DNA of 35,674 bases from an uncultured Spirochaetaceae bacterium (GTDB taxonomy: Bacteria; Spirochaetota; Spirochaetia; Treponematales; Treponemataceae): contig CADANN010000024.1 in assembly GCA_902789325.1 (NCBI GenBank), forward strand, positions 1 through 35,674, given 5' to 3'. Every line of letters begins with the position of its first letter. Position 1 is the first letter of the stretch. Shown here in pieces: positions 1 to 7,586 of this stretch. The translations under genes were made by a program, and so were the position numbers. The notes under the pieces were generated by a model that was not told the origin of the DNA, ran no database searches, and saw only the letters and a list, made by a program, of their open reading frames with translations.

Positions 1-1200
1 TTCAAGAATAACTAAAAACTCATCTCCTCCAACTCTAAAGACTGGGGAGTGGTCAAAAATCATACAGATGATGGAACAGGATCCGGTTATATATAGGTCT
101 CCTTTTTCGTGACCATAAATATCATTTACATGCTTAAGAGAATTCAAGTCAATCATTACAAAGGCAAATTCTGCCTGCTCTTGTTTTATCTTAGCATTCA
201 GAATTTCTACAGCCTTATCATAGGCAGCTTTGTTCTTTACATGTGTAAGAGAATCACGGAAGGCAATCATTCCAAGTTCATCTGCATTCTGCTGTAAGTC
301 TGTAATTTTAAGCTTTGCTTCAACAATGTTTTTAGCGTAGAGTTTTATGTCATCAGTCATCTGAGAAATTGCATCGGAAAGAGATTCAACTTCATTTTCT
401 GTATGAATTGCAGGCTGATTAAAAACAAGCTGATAAGGATCTGTCTGGTTGTGGCTTGTTCTTGCAAAATCAACTACGCTGTGCTCAAGCTGTTCAATCG
501 GGGTGGTAATATTGTGTTTAGCCCAGATAATAAATACAAGAGAAAATATAAAACCAATAAAGCTGATGAGCAGAACATTCTGCAGGGTGTGTATCCACAG
601 TGTTGTATAAATGTCGTGAACCGAAATATCTGCTGCCAGAACTGTGAAGGTCTTACCATCAGAAGTTGTAAGGGGCAGCATCCCTGTGTAGTCCATTCCC
701 CAGATTGTAGATTCGCTGTCTATGTCAAAAGAAACTTTTCCGGGCTTTTTCATTGCGGCTTGAAAATTCTTAACAGTTTCGACCGGGAAATCATCAAAAA
801 CATCTCCTAAAAAATTCTGCTCATCATAATGATTTTCAATTTCATCTTTTGTCATACCCGTCATTACAGTAAGGCAGGTATGACTTTCTTCTGCTTCGAG
901 CGGGGTAATAATATAAAGGTAATGAACGCTTCCGTTGTCCAGAATATCATTCATCAGCTGCTGAATTTCTTCGTAGTTTTCGGATTTTTCATTGGTAATC
1001 ATGCATTCATATAAATCATCTTTATCAATTTTATAATCAATAAGGGTCAAAAGATCTGTAAGAAATGTGTTGTAGCGGTTAAAAAGAGCCCGGTAAAAGG
1101 TCACATAATTTACAATTCCCAGAACTATGCATAAAAAGAGAATAAAAAAAATACAGCCGATTGTAATACTGCGGTTGAGCGGTTTCTTATAATTCTGCAT
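1..1200 (-). CDS. Membrane-anchored GGDEF diguanylate cyclase (3' end outside window)
   Basis: The reading frame runs from an ATG at 1200 to the window edge, 400 codons, with the C-terminus missing. Residues about 8-32 form a membrane segment (IGCIFFILFLCIVLGIV). An extracytoplasmic sensor region of about 170 residues follows, then a second membrane segment near 210-230 and a HAMP-like linker starting at NITTPIEQLEHSV. The catalytic domain starts near AFRDSLTHVKNKAAYD. It has the metal-binding Asp in FVMIDLNSLKHVND and an intact GGDEF motif (RVGGDEFLVIL) at the edge. Such proteins condense two GTP into cyclic di-GMP under control of the sensor. The ligand is not predictable. The start has no clear Shine-Dalgarno sequence. 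The gene diverges from the next one. I am confident of the family. Whether an EAL or other domain follows cannot be seen. Confidence 0.93.
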   Translation of the reverse strand, partial: MQNYKKPLNRSITIGCIFFILFLCIVLGIVNYVTFYRALFNRYNTFLTDLLTLIDYKIDKDDLYECMITNEKSENYEEIQQLMNDILDNGSVHYLYIITPLEAEESHTCLTVMTGMTKDEIENHYDEQNFLGDVFDDFPVETVKNFQAAMKKPGKVSFDIDSESTIWGMDYTGMLPLTTSDGKTFTVLAADISVHDIYTTLWIHTLQNVLLISFIGFIFSLVFIIWAKHNITTPIEQLEHSVVDFARTSHNQTDPYQLVFNQPAIHTENEVESLSDAISQMTDDIKLYAKNIVEAKLKITDLQQNADELGMIAFRDSLTHVKNKAAYDKAVEILNAKIKQEQAEFAFVMIDLNSLKHVNDIYGHEKGDLYITGSCSIICMIFDHSPVFRVGGDEFLVILE

Positions 1201-1250
1201 TATTATAATTTTAATGGATATTAATTAAAAATCAAGAATTTATTATTTTC

Positions 1251-1280
1251 TTGCCATAGTGGCTGGATTATGATTATATT
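1251..1280 (+). promoter_or_regulatory. Candidate sigma-70 promoter for the gene at 1340
   Basis: A TTGCCA box (1251-1256) and a TATATT box (1275-1280) are 18 bases apart. Transcription would start near 1287. The leader would contain a small hairpin with stems AAAGTCC (1297-1303) and GGACTTT (1311-1317), followed by an AGGAGG ribosome binding site. This is prediction from consensus only. Confidence 0.45.
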
Positions 1281-1339
1281 AAAAAATGAATAAAGGAAAG
1301 TCCTGTACAGGGACTTTTGCACAGGAGGATAAAGCCCTT

Positions 1340-1753
1340 ATGGCAAACGAACTTCAAATAAATCAGGCAATTAATCTTACAGATCAGCTTATCTCAGAGT
1401 TAGATCAGGCAGAACGTCAGCTTTCATCTGCCCGCAACTGGGGCTTTTTAGATGTTCTCGGCGGCGGCTTTATTATAGATTTGATTAAACACTCAAAGTT
1501 GAACAACGCAAAGATTTCTATGGACAGGGTGAACTATCTGCTACAGGAGCTGAAAAGAGTCCTTGGTGGCATCTCCATGCCGGGAGAGTATTCAATGAAT
1601 GTAGGCGGCATTGCCACCTTTGCAGACTTCTTTTTTGACAGCGGCATTGTTGATGTATATATGACTGCCAAAATAATGAGCAGTCTGAATGAAGTGCGTA
1701 ACCTCAAAAACCGCTGTTACGAACTTCGCAGCAGATTGGCTTCAGTCAGATAA
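1340..1753 (+). CDS. Uncharacterised small protein
   Basis: This is a protein of 137 residues that I cannot name. I chose ATG 1340 (MANELQINQ) because AGGAGG lies at 1323-1328, 11 bases upstream. An upstream ATG at 1286 in the same frame falls close to the predicted transcription start and has no ribosome binding site. The sequence has no signal peptide. It starts with a helical, probably coiled-coil stretch (INLTDQLISELDQAERQLSSA). A glycine-rich motif follows (NWGFLDVLGGGFIIDLIKHSK), then another amphipathic helix, a hydrophobic middle (GGIATFADFFFDSGIVDVYM) and a basic helical tail. Similar short proteins with the NWGFxDxLGGG motif occur in Firmicutes as far as I recall, without a known role. 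It stands alone, divergent from the GGDEF gene and convergent with the operon at 1798-3291. Confidence 0.75.
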   Translation: MANELQINQAINLTDQLISELDQAERQLSSARNWGFLDVLGGGFIIDLIKHSKLNNAKISMDRVNYLLQELKRVLGGISMPGEYSMNVGGIATFADFFFDSGIVDVYMTAKIMSSLNEVRNLKNRCYELRSRLASVR

Positions 1754-1797
1754 TTTATATTTTCGCACAGAAGTCGATTGTGACATAATCAACTTAC

Positions 1798-2436
1798 TTA
1801 TTCTGTTTTCATTCCGATGAAGGTTTTATCTGCTTCTTCTCCAAAGATAATTCCTTCATTGTATCCATCTTTGTCGTTTTTGAGATGGATTGTTATACAT
1901 GTCGAAATGAGAAGCAGTATAAAATAAAGAGCGAATAATATTATATTTGCAGTTTTGATGAAGGGAGAAATCTTATTTAATGATAGTTCTTTTATTGAAA
2001 TTAATGCATCTTTAACAGAAAGTTTATTACTATCTCGTTCCAATGTATTAATTGTTTTTAAGGTGACAGATGTAAAAGTTTTCACTCTTGATTTGATAAT
2101 ATTTTCTGCAATAGCTTCGATACCACCTGAATCATTTTTTGTAAGAGATTCTTCCAGAATGTTTTTTATTTCTTCTGTACTCATTTGCTTTTCCAGAGCA
2201 TTTGGATATATTTCATTTACATTATTTTCAAGTTGAGTAATTCCTAAATCAATATAAGAATTAAGATGATTTTTGATAAAGCCTAAAGCCAGGAAAAAAA
2301 GAATAAAGGCCAGCGATAAAATAAAATTAATTGAATTCATGCATAGTCTGTAAGTTTTATTCTGAATCTTTTTTACAAATACTAAATGAAGAATTATTGG
2401 TAGAATTAATGAAATTGCTATGATAAAAAATGTCAT
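1798..2436 (-). CDS. Uncharacterised membrane protein (third gene of operon)
   Basis: A protein of 212 residues. Two hydrophobic segments lie near the N-terminus (about 2-21 and 33-53) and one near the C-terminus (about 163-182, NIILFALYFILLLISTCITI). Between them is a polar, mostly helical region of about 110 residues containing STEEIKNILEESLTKND and several Lys/Glu-rich stretches. Its ATG overlaps the stop of the gene upstream by four bases (ATGA), so the two are probably translationally coupled. I recognise no family. The topology (helical domain held between membrane anchors) could suit a sensor or an envelope scaffold, but no motif supports a function. Confidence 0.75.
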   Translation of the reverse strand: MTFFIIAISLILPIILHLVFVKKIQNKTYRLCMNSINFILSLAFILFFLALGFIKNHLNSYIDLGITQLENNVNEIYPNALEKQMSTEEIKNILEESLTKNDSGGIEAIAENIIKSRVKTFTSVTLKTINTLERDSNKLSVKDALISIKELSLNKISPFIKTANIILFALYFILLLISTCITIHLKNDKDGYNEGIIFGEEADKTFIGMKTE

Positions 2437-2852
2437 TTGAAATCCTCATTGATATAAACTGTTGTTACTTGTTTTTTACAACTATTTCTTAATGAAATAA
2501 CAAAGGGGTCTTTGTAAACAAGAAGATTTTTATATTCTTCTTCTTTATGTAAATCTTTAAGAACTGCTTTTGTAAGAAGTCTTCCACAGGGAGCTTTCAT
2601 AAATACTTCAAAAGAGTCTGCTCGAAATTCGTTTTTATTTTTCCCCATAAGAATCTGGTATTTTATTTTCTTATCTTTCCAGGAAGAGAACAATTTAAAT
2701 GCTTGTTTAATAAAAATTAAACAAGCAATAATTTGTGGAATAAGAAACCATAATGATATTTTGTATAAAGGAATCAAAATGGATATTATTCCACAAAAAA
2801 ATAGTAAAAATGAGTAAGTATTCAAATATATAAATCTGAAAAACTTATGCAT
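2433..2852 (-). CDS. Uncharacterised two-TM protein (second gene of operon)
   Basis: A protein of 139 residues. Two closely spaced membrane segments fill the N-terminal third (YSFLLFFCGIISILIPLY and LWFLIPQIIACLIFIKQAF). A basic cytoplasmic-type domain of about 80 residues follows (KDKKIKYQILMGKNKNEF, then CGRLLTKAVLKDL). The start lies four bases after the stop of the upstream gene, and its own stop overlaps the start of the downstream gene. The three genes therefore read as one transcriptional unit. No family recognised. Two cysteines (in APCGRL and NSCKKQ) are the only conspicuous residues. Confidence 0.75.
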   Translation of the reverse strand: MHKFFRFIYLNTYSFLLFFCGIISILIPLYKISLWFLIPQIIACLIFIKQAFKLFSSWKDKKIKYQILMGKNKNEFRADSFEVFMKAPCGRLLTKAVLKDLHKEEEYKNLLVYKDPFVISLRNSCKKQVTTVYINEDFK

Positions 2853-2856
2853 TTTC

Positions 2857-3291
2857 TTACTGAGCTGCAGAAATTGCTCTGTAGAATGCGTCTACTGTTT
2901 TCTGAGCTGTTTTTTCATCTGCACCAGAAAGCATTACTCTTGTTGTCTGAGTAAATCCTTCATAGTAAAGATAGAATGCTGGACAGAAACATCCGCAGGT
3001 AGCTTTTTTAATATATCCAATTTCTTTTACACTGCTTGGAAGTAAATATTTTACTGTTGTACCATTATTAATACAGTAGCAAACAATTTCTTTTGTAACT
3101 TCTACAACACGCTTGTTTGTGATTACAAGAAAGCCATTTACTTTGTGTCCAAAGATTTTGGCAATAGCTTTTCTAAACTCGCCTAATGCCATAGCTACTG
3201 GGTTTGAGCTTGTTGCCCAAAGTTCTGCCTCAATCTCCATTACAAGAGATTCACCTTCTTCAAGAACTAATCCTGATTTCAAATCTGCCAT
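2857..3291 (-). CDS. Bacterial PH-like domain protein (first gene of operon)
   Basis: A soluble protein of 144 residues without a signal peptide. The middle reads HKVNGFLVITNKRVVEVTKE, followed by SSVKEIGYIKK. This pattern of a strand carrying 'TNKRVV' and then a short strand describing the response is typical of bacterial PH-like domains. A cysteine cluster (CGCFCPAFYLYY) lies near residue 100 and could bind a metal, though nothing else supports that. A ribosome binding site GGAGG precedes the ATG by eight bases. It is the first gene of the three-gene unit with the two membrane proteins downstream. The PH-like assignment is inference from pattern only; the exact role is unknown. Confidence 0.72.
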   Translation of the reverse strand: MADLKSGLVLEEGESLVMEIEAELWATSSNPVAMALGEFRKAIAKIFGHKVNGFLVITNKRVVEVTKEIVCYCINNGTTVKYLLPSSVKEIGYIKKATCGCFCPAFYLYYEGFTQTTRVMLSGADEKTAQKTVDAFYRAISAAQ

Positions 3292-3404
3292 ACAGATTCC
3301 TCCATTTTTTTTATTTTTTCTATAATTGCAGTTTTTCTTATGTTTTGTCTAGGTTGTTTTTCTAATAATAACAATTTGTTCTCACATATTTTAATTTGAA
3401 ATCA

Positions 3405-3542
3405 TTACTTTACCCGTCTTGTCATTGCGCGTTCACAATCTCTTTTGAACCCGAAATGTTCGTATAAACCGTGAGCATCTCTGGTAACAAGAATTCCGTG
3501 TAGGGAAGAAAAACGATTATCAGACATAATATATGTAAAAGT
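3405..3542 (-). pseudogene. C-terminal remnant of a GNAT acetyltransferase
   Basis: Read on the minus strand from just after a TGA at 3543-3545, the frame encodes about 45 residues ending in a stop at 3405. It contains GILVTRDAHGLYEHFGFKR. The 'T-x-DAHGLYExFGF' string is the typical last motif of one branch of GNAT N-acetyltransferases, where it closes the acetyl-CoA-binding fold. A complete member has about 140 residues, so about two thirds of the gene is gone. The internal ATG at 3527 has no ribosome binding site. The remnant lies directly beyond the hairpin that ends the ABC exporter operon. I read it as the tail of a gene lost by deletion. Confidence 0.75.
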
Positions 3543-3544
3543 TC

Positions 3545-3593
3545 AATAGCCTGCAAAAAACGAAAAATCTCGATTTTGCAGGCTATTTTTTTT
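3545..3593. terminator. Intrinsic terminator hairpin after the ABC exporter operon
   Basis: A perfect 14-bp stem, AATAGCCTGCAAAA (3545-3558) with TTTTGCAGGCTATT (3574-3587), has a 15-base loop. Eight T follow on the plus strand. On the minus strand, where the exporter is read, the stem is preceded by the A-run and followed by a poor T tract. It probably stops exporter transcription and may be bidirectional. Confidence 0.7.
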
Positions 3594-3604
3594 ACGCATA
3601 GAAG

Positions 3605-5351
3605 TTATGCAAACTGAGCTTGTCTCAAAGCGTAGTACGCACCCTTCTTAGCCATCAATTCGCTTGGTGAACCACTTTCCACAATTCCTCCCTTATCAAT
3701 TACAAAGATGCGGTCGGCACCCTGAATTGTAGAAAGGCGATGCGCGATTACGAAACTAGTGCGTCCCTTAAGCATGCTCGCAATTCCTTTCTGAACAAGA
3801 AGCTCTGTCTTAGTATCAATACTAGAGGTAGCTTCATCCAGAATAAGGATGCGTGGGTTACTAAGCATAGTTCTCGCAAACGCAACCAGCTGTCTCTGGC
3901 CGTTGGGCCGTGAGCTTTGTATCATAACCGTCCGGCAGTTCGCGGATAAAATCATCTGCATGAACCGCGCGGCTTGCTTCCAGCATTTCTTCTTCCGTTG
4001 CATCCAGCTTACCATACATAATATTTTCACGGATTGTGCCGCTGAAAATATAATTGTCCTGCGTCATAATCCCCATCTGGGTACGCAGACTTGTAAGTTC
4101 TACATCACGGATATCATGTCCATCAATCAGGATGGCCCCGTCTTTAATATCATAAAAACGGCTCACCAAATTAACTACCGTAGATTTACCGGCACCCGTA
4201 GGTCCTACAAGAGCAATTGTTTCACCCTGAGTCACAGAGAAATCAACATTTTTAAGAACATCTACGTCTTCTTTATAACCGAAGGTAACGTTCTTAAAGT
4301 CAACCTTTCCCTTGATTGCAGACATTGCTGCTGCCCCGTCCTTACTGGTAACCACTGCCTCGCGGTCTATAATTTCAAAAATACGTTCAGCACCACTGGC
4401 CGCATTTATAAACTGATTGTAAAAATTACTCAGGTTCAAAATCGGCTGCCAGAACATTCCAACGTAGCTTCCAAAGGCAATGTAAGTACCAATGGAAACG
4501 CCTTCGATTCCAAGCAGCTTGATTCCTACCATATACAAAGCCATGGTTCCAACGCTCCAGCACAAATCAATCCAGGAACCAAAACCGTCGCACCAGCGGA
4601 CTGCGCGGAGAAACTCCTTGCGGTCGTCCCAGACCAGTTGCTGGAATGTCTTATCGGTTTCCTGTTCAGCACGGAAGCTCTGGATAATCTTAATGCCAGA
4701 AAGGTCTTCGTTAATAAATGCATTCATGTTCGAAGATTTCTGACGTTTTGCCTTCCAGTGCTTTTCTGCCATAATCGAAATCAGGAAAACTCCGCCAATC
4801 AAAAATGGAAGACTACAGAGGGCGGCCAGAGCCAGCTTCCAGTTTTTTACAAACATAATTACCATAACCGCAATGACCGTAACAAGGTTCGGAATCAAAG
4901 TGGTAACGGCATTTTCAATAATGTCCTTGAGCGAGTTAGAGTCACCGATAATTCTCGCAAGAATTTTTCCAGACGGACGCGAGTCAAAAAAGGCAAGGTC
5001 CAGACTCTGAATGTGGTCATACAATTCCTGACGCAGCTCCTGAATAACCTTGTTGCTGGTCTTAGCCATCAAAAGCATACGAAGCTTAATTGCCAAAACC
5101 GCAAGAATATTGATGGTGGCACCCAGCGCTACAATGCGGATAAGGCCCGCAACGTTGCCTGGAATAATATAGCGGTCAATGGCCCTCTCACTCAAAAGCG
5201 GATTCACGAGGTCTACGGCTGTACCAAAGGCCATGAGGGCAAAAACACCCGCAATCCGTTTTTTATATTTAAGCAGGTAGCGGAAAAGCCGCGGCATAGT
5301 TTCGAAGTTAGACTTCTGCACCTGCTGTTCGTCTATCTTATAACTGTTCAT
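3605..5351 (-). pseudogene. ABC exporter subunit (permease-ATPase), frameshifted in the ATPase domain
   Basis: The gene starts at ATG 5351 after GGAG. It encodes a six-helix exporter domain (about residues 25-330) followed by an ATPase domain. Walker A is GPTGAGKST, the Q-loop region is MGIMTQDNYIFSGTIRENI, and Walker B is ILILDEATSSID with the catalytic Glu. Around 3898-3912 the frame shifts. The first frame continues as KLTAQRPETAG and ends near 3861. The correct frame resumes as NGQRQLVAFARTM and runs to the stop at 3605. Family members have about seven residues between KLT and NGQ; here only four bases remain, so about 17 bases including the first half of the ABC signature are missing. 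Its partner upstream has Asp in place of the catalytic Glu. The pair therefore looks like a heterodimeric drug- or peptide-type exporter with this subunit carrying the active site. A sequencing error is possible, but 17 bases is large for one. Confidence 0.85.
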
Positions 5352-5375
5352 AAATCAAATCTCCATAAAAACAGC

Positions 5376-5434
5376 GTCATGCTGAACTTGTTTCAGCATC
5401 TCATTAATAGATCCCGAAACAAGTTCGGGATGAC
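5376..5434. repeat. Dispersed palindromic repeat, family A, copy 1
   Basis: This 59-base element consists of two hairpins in inverted arrangement. The order is GTCAT, stem ATGCTGAA/TTCAGCAT (5379-5399), ATCTCATTAATAGAT, stem ATCCCGAA/TTCGGGAT (5411-5431), ATGAC. It lies between the two exporter genes. Copies are at 10038-10096 and 24740-24814, with a half copy at 17115-17140. Confidence 0.85.
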
Positions 5435-5439
5435 GTTAC

Positions 5440-7290
5440 TTAGTATTGGCTGTCGTAGGTTTCCTTATAAAGACCGCCCTTTGCCAGTAACTCTTCGTGG
5501 GTGCCGACTTCGGCAACCTTTCCCTTATCCAGCACAATAATCTTATCTGCCTTACGAACCGCTGAGATTCTGTGGGCGATGATGATTTTTGTCATGCCGG
5601 AAAGTTCTGCGAGAACTCCCTGAATCTCCTGTTCGGTTTCTGTGTCCAGTGCAGATGTTGAATCGTCCAGAACAAGCACCGGCGTTTTTCGGGCCAGGGC
5701 TCGCGCAATTGTAATTCGCTGCTTCTGTCCGCCGCTAAGGCCGACTCCACGCTCACCAATTACTGTCTGCTCTTTTTCTTCCATCTTGTCTACAAACTCA
5801 GAAGCGTGAGACTGGTTGAGGGCCGAACGAACTTCTGCGGTTGTAATGCTCTCGCGGGCTCCAAGTCTGATATTTCCGTCAATTGTGTCGCTGAACAAAA
5901 AGATGTCCTGCATAACACAAGAGATTGCGCGCCGCAGGGTAGGCAAGGGCAGCTCCCGGATATCAATTCCATCAAGTTTAATGCTTCCGCCTGTAACATC
6001 GTACATGCGCTTAAGCAGGTTGATGATGGTCGTTTTTCCCGAACCGGTTGACCCCATAATTCCCAGTGTCTGACCAGCCTTGATGTCAAAACTTACGTCG
6101 TCGAGAATCTTGCGTGGTTCTGCAGATTCTGAAGATTCTGTAGCTTCAGAAGTCTTTTCGCTGGAATCTTCTTCGCTTTCATTTTTTTTGCCACTAACTT
6201 CGTAGGTTACATGCTCAAAAGAAATATCTCCCGCAATATCAAACTGCGAGAACATTGCGTCTGCAAGTTCTGCGTCGTCACCTTCTGTAATCTTCGCAAG
6301 CTCGCTGTTTTCTGTAATATCCGGCATCTCAGCATAAATCTTGTTCAGACGTTTTACACTTGCTCTTGCACTGGAAAGTCCGTTTGTGAGCCAGCCCAGC
6401 ATTTCCATTGGCCAGATCATTCCGCCAACGTACTGGGTAAAAGCAATCAGCTCGCCGACAGTCATTTTTGCGCCGCCCTGCAGCGGATTTCCCTTCATTA
6501 CAATCAAGCCACCAAGCAGCAAAGAAATCACCGAAAGCAGACGTGTAATTGTCTGGATCATCGGGTTGTACTTTACGAAGACTCTGCTCAAATCAATGTT
6601 GAGTTCATAAAACTTCTGGTTGTGCTTATGGAACTTTGCAATCTCAAAGCCCTCGCGAGCAAAAGCTTTAACCGTACGAACTCCCGCAAGATTTTCTGCC
6701 GCAGTGTTGTTCATCTCTGAACCTTCCTGCATAACAGCACCGTACAAATCATCCAGCTGCTTTTCCATCATAATGGCAATTACGCCAGAACCAATCATTC
6801 CCACAATCGGAATCAGTGCCAGCTGCCAGTTTATGCGGACCATAAAAATAATTGTAGTCACAGTGCGGATAAAAACTTCGGCCATCAAAATACCCATAAA
6901 GGCGGCAATATCCCAGATGCGGTCTACGTCGTCCTTTACGCGGCTCATAAGCTCACCGCTGTTTATGCCGTCAAAAAAGTTTGCAGAAAGACTCTGAATC
7001 TTTTGAAAAAGATTAATTCGGACTTCACTGGCAATTTTACTTCCGGCATAGTCGCATGAATATTCTTTTGTGTACTGGAAGATACAGCGTCCAACGCCTA
7101 TTCCAAGAATGCCAAGCAGAAGAAAGTTCAATACTTCCATCTTTTTCGCAATCAAAACATCATCAATAATATGCTGGACAATCAAAGGGGCTGCCTGATC
7201 CAGCAAAGTGCCTGCCGTCATAGCGACAATAGCAATCAGATACAAAAAACTGTAGCGTTTAAAATAACGAAATAAATTCAGTTTGTTCAT
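5440..7290 (-). CDS. ABC exporter subunit with degenerate catalytic site (permease-ATPase)
   Basis: A full-length half-transporter of 616 residues. An exporter membrane domain of six helices occupies about residues 15-310. The ATPase domain has Walker A GSTGSGKTT, an intact signature VGLSGGQKQR, Walker B VLVLDDSTSALD and the switch His in IIAHRISAV. The residue after Walker B is Asp rather than Glu, as in the degenerate subunit of heterodimeric exporters such as BmrC or TM287. Between the A-loop (EHVTYEVSG) and the first core strand is an unusual Ser/Glu-rich insert of about 25 residues (near NESEEDSSEKTSEATESSES). It is the first structural gene of the operon. A leader ORF and hairpins precede it (7322-7566). 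The start has no strong ribosome binding site, which fits control from the leader. The substrate is unknown. Confidence 0.93.
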   Translation of the reverse strand: MNKLNLFRYFKRYSFLYLIAIVAMTAGTLLDQAAPLIVQHIIDDVLIAKKMEVLNFLLLGILGIGVGRCIFQYTKEYSCDYAGSKIASEVRINLFQKIQSLSANFFDGINSGELMSRVKDDVDRIWDIAAFMGILMAEVFIRTVTTIIFMVRINWQLALIPIVGMIGSGVIAIMMEKQLDDLYGAVMQEGSEMNNTAAENLAGVRTVKAFAREGFEIAKFHKHNQKFYELNIDLSRVFVKYNPMIQTITRLLSVISLLLGGLIVMKGNPLQGGAKMTVGELIAFTQYVGGMIWPMEMLGWLTNGLSSARASVKRLNKIYAEMPDITENSELAKITEGDDAELADAMFSQFDIAGDISFEHVTYEVSGKKNESEEDSSEKTSEATESSESAEPRKILDDVSFDIKAGQTLGIMGSTGSGKTTIINLLKRMYDVTGGSIKLDGIDIRELPLPTLRRAISCVMQDIFLFSDTIDGNIRLGARESITTAEVRSALNQSHASEFVDKMEEKEQTVIGERGVGLSGGQKQRITIARALARKTPVLVLDDSTSALDTETEQEIQGVLAELSGMTKIIIAHRISAVRKADKIIVLDKGKVAEVGTHEELLAKGGLYKETYDSQY

Positions 7291-7321
7291 AATTCAAGTT
7301 ACAAAAAATAAGCAGGAACGA

Positions 7322-7379
7322 TTCGGTAACGAGCCGAAAACAACAAAACACACGCCGAGGTATCGTGTGGTCGATTTTG
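7322..7379 (-). terminator. Possible attenuator hairpins between leader ORF and ABC exporter
   Basis: On the minus strand, CACACG (7369-7364) pairs with CGTGTG (7354-7349) around a nine-base loop. The stem is flanked by CAAAA and TTTTG, which can extend it past a bulge. A T-rich tract TTTTGTTGTTTT follows. A second small stem, TTCGG/CCGAA (7338-7334 with 7326-7322), sits just after. The T tract is interrupted, so this is a plausible but not canonical terminator. Ribosome movement on the leader ORF could decide its folding. Confidence 0.45.
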
Positions 7380-7404
7380 TGAGGATTTGATTTGTAAGTG
7401 GGAA

Positions 7405-7473
7405 CTAATTCTCTTTTGTGCGAGGGAGAATCATTCCACACTTAAAATCAAAATACACAACACTGTTATCCAT
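7405..7473 (-). CDS. 22-codon leader peptide of the ABC exporter operon
   Basis: This ORF is too short for normal gene calling. ATG at 7473 is preceded by a perfect AAGGAGGT ribosome binding site (7488-7481) at a spacing of seven bases. The site is far stronger than that of the exporter gene itself. The product begins MDNSVVYFDFKC, ends with a Pro-Arg-Thr-Lys stretch, and stops at TAG 7405. Upstream are a near-consensus promoter and a 9-bp hairpin; downstream are the hairpins described at 7322-7379 and then the exporter. Leader ORFs that let stalled ribosomes open a terminator are known for several drug-exporter operons, for example bmrB before bmrCD in Bacillus. I infer the same type of role here; no homologue is claimed. 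Confidence 0.68.
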   Translation of the reverse strand: MDNSVVYFDFKCGMILPRTKEN

Positions 7474-7500
7474 GGGAGTGACCTCCTTCAAAAAGAATTT

Positions 7501-7529
7501 CAAGAGCGCGCGAGGATGTAGCGCTCTTG
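7501..7529 (-). promoter_or_regulatory. 5' leader hairpin of the ABC exporter transcript
   Basis: A perfect 9-bp stem, CAAGAGCGC with GCGCTCTTG, has an 11-base loop. It begins a few bases after the predicted transcription start and ends 12 bases before the leader ribosome binding site. It may protect the RNA 5' end, or pair alternatively with leader sequence. Confidence 0.65.
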
Positions 7530-7537
7530 TTATTTTC

Positions 7538-7566
7538 AATCTAGTGAGAAGGAAAAAAATTGTCAA
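7538..7566 (-). promoter_or_regulatory. Sigma-70 type promoter of the ABC exporter operon
   Basis: On the minus strand TTGACA (7566-7561) is separated by exactly 17 bases from TAGATT (7543-7538). The -35 box is perfect and the -10 box has two mismatches to TATAAT. Predicted transcription start is near 7531, upstream of the leader hairpin. Confidence 0.75.
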
Positions 7567-7586
7567 GGGGGATTTAAATTGAAATC

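Noticed and set aside
403..810. A 135-codon plus-strand frame in the first kilobase
   Set aside because: It is antisense to the GGDEF gene, whose minus-strand frame is continuous and has recognisable domains.
3849..5540. A 563-codon open frame on the plus strand
   Set aside because: It is antisense to the two ABC exporter genes, shows no domain and includes translated repeat sequence. Its openness follows from codon use of the real genes.
7259..7441. A 60-codon minus-strand frame ahead of the exporter
   Set aside because: It overlaps the leader ORF and the exporter start in another frame and lacks a ribosome binding site. The 22-codon leader ORF is better supported.
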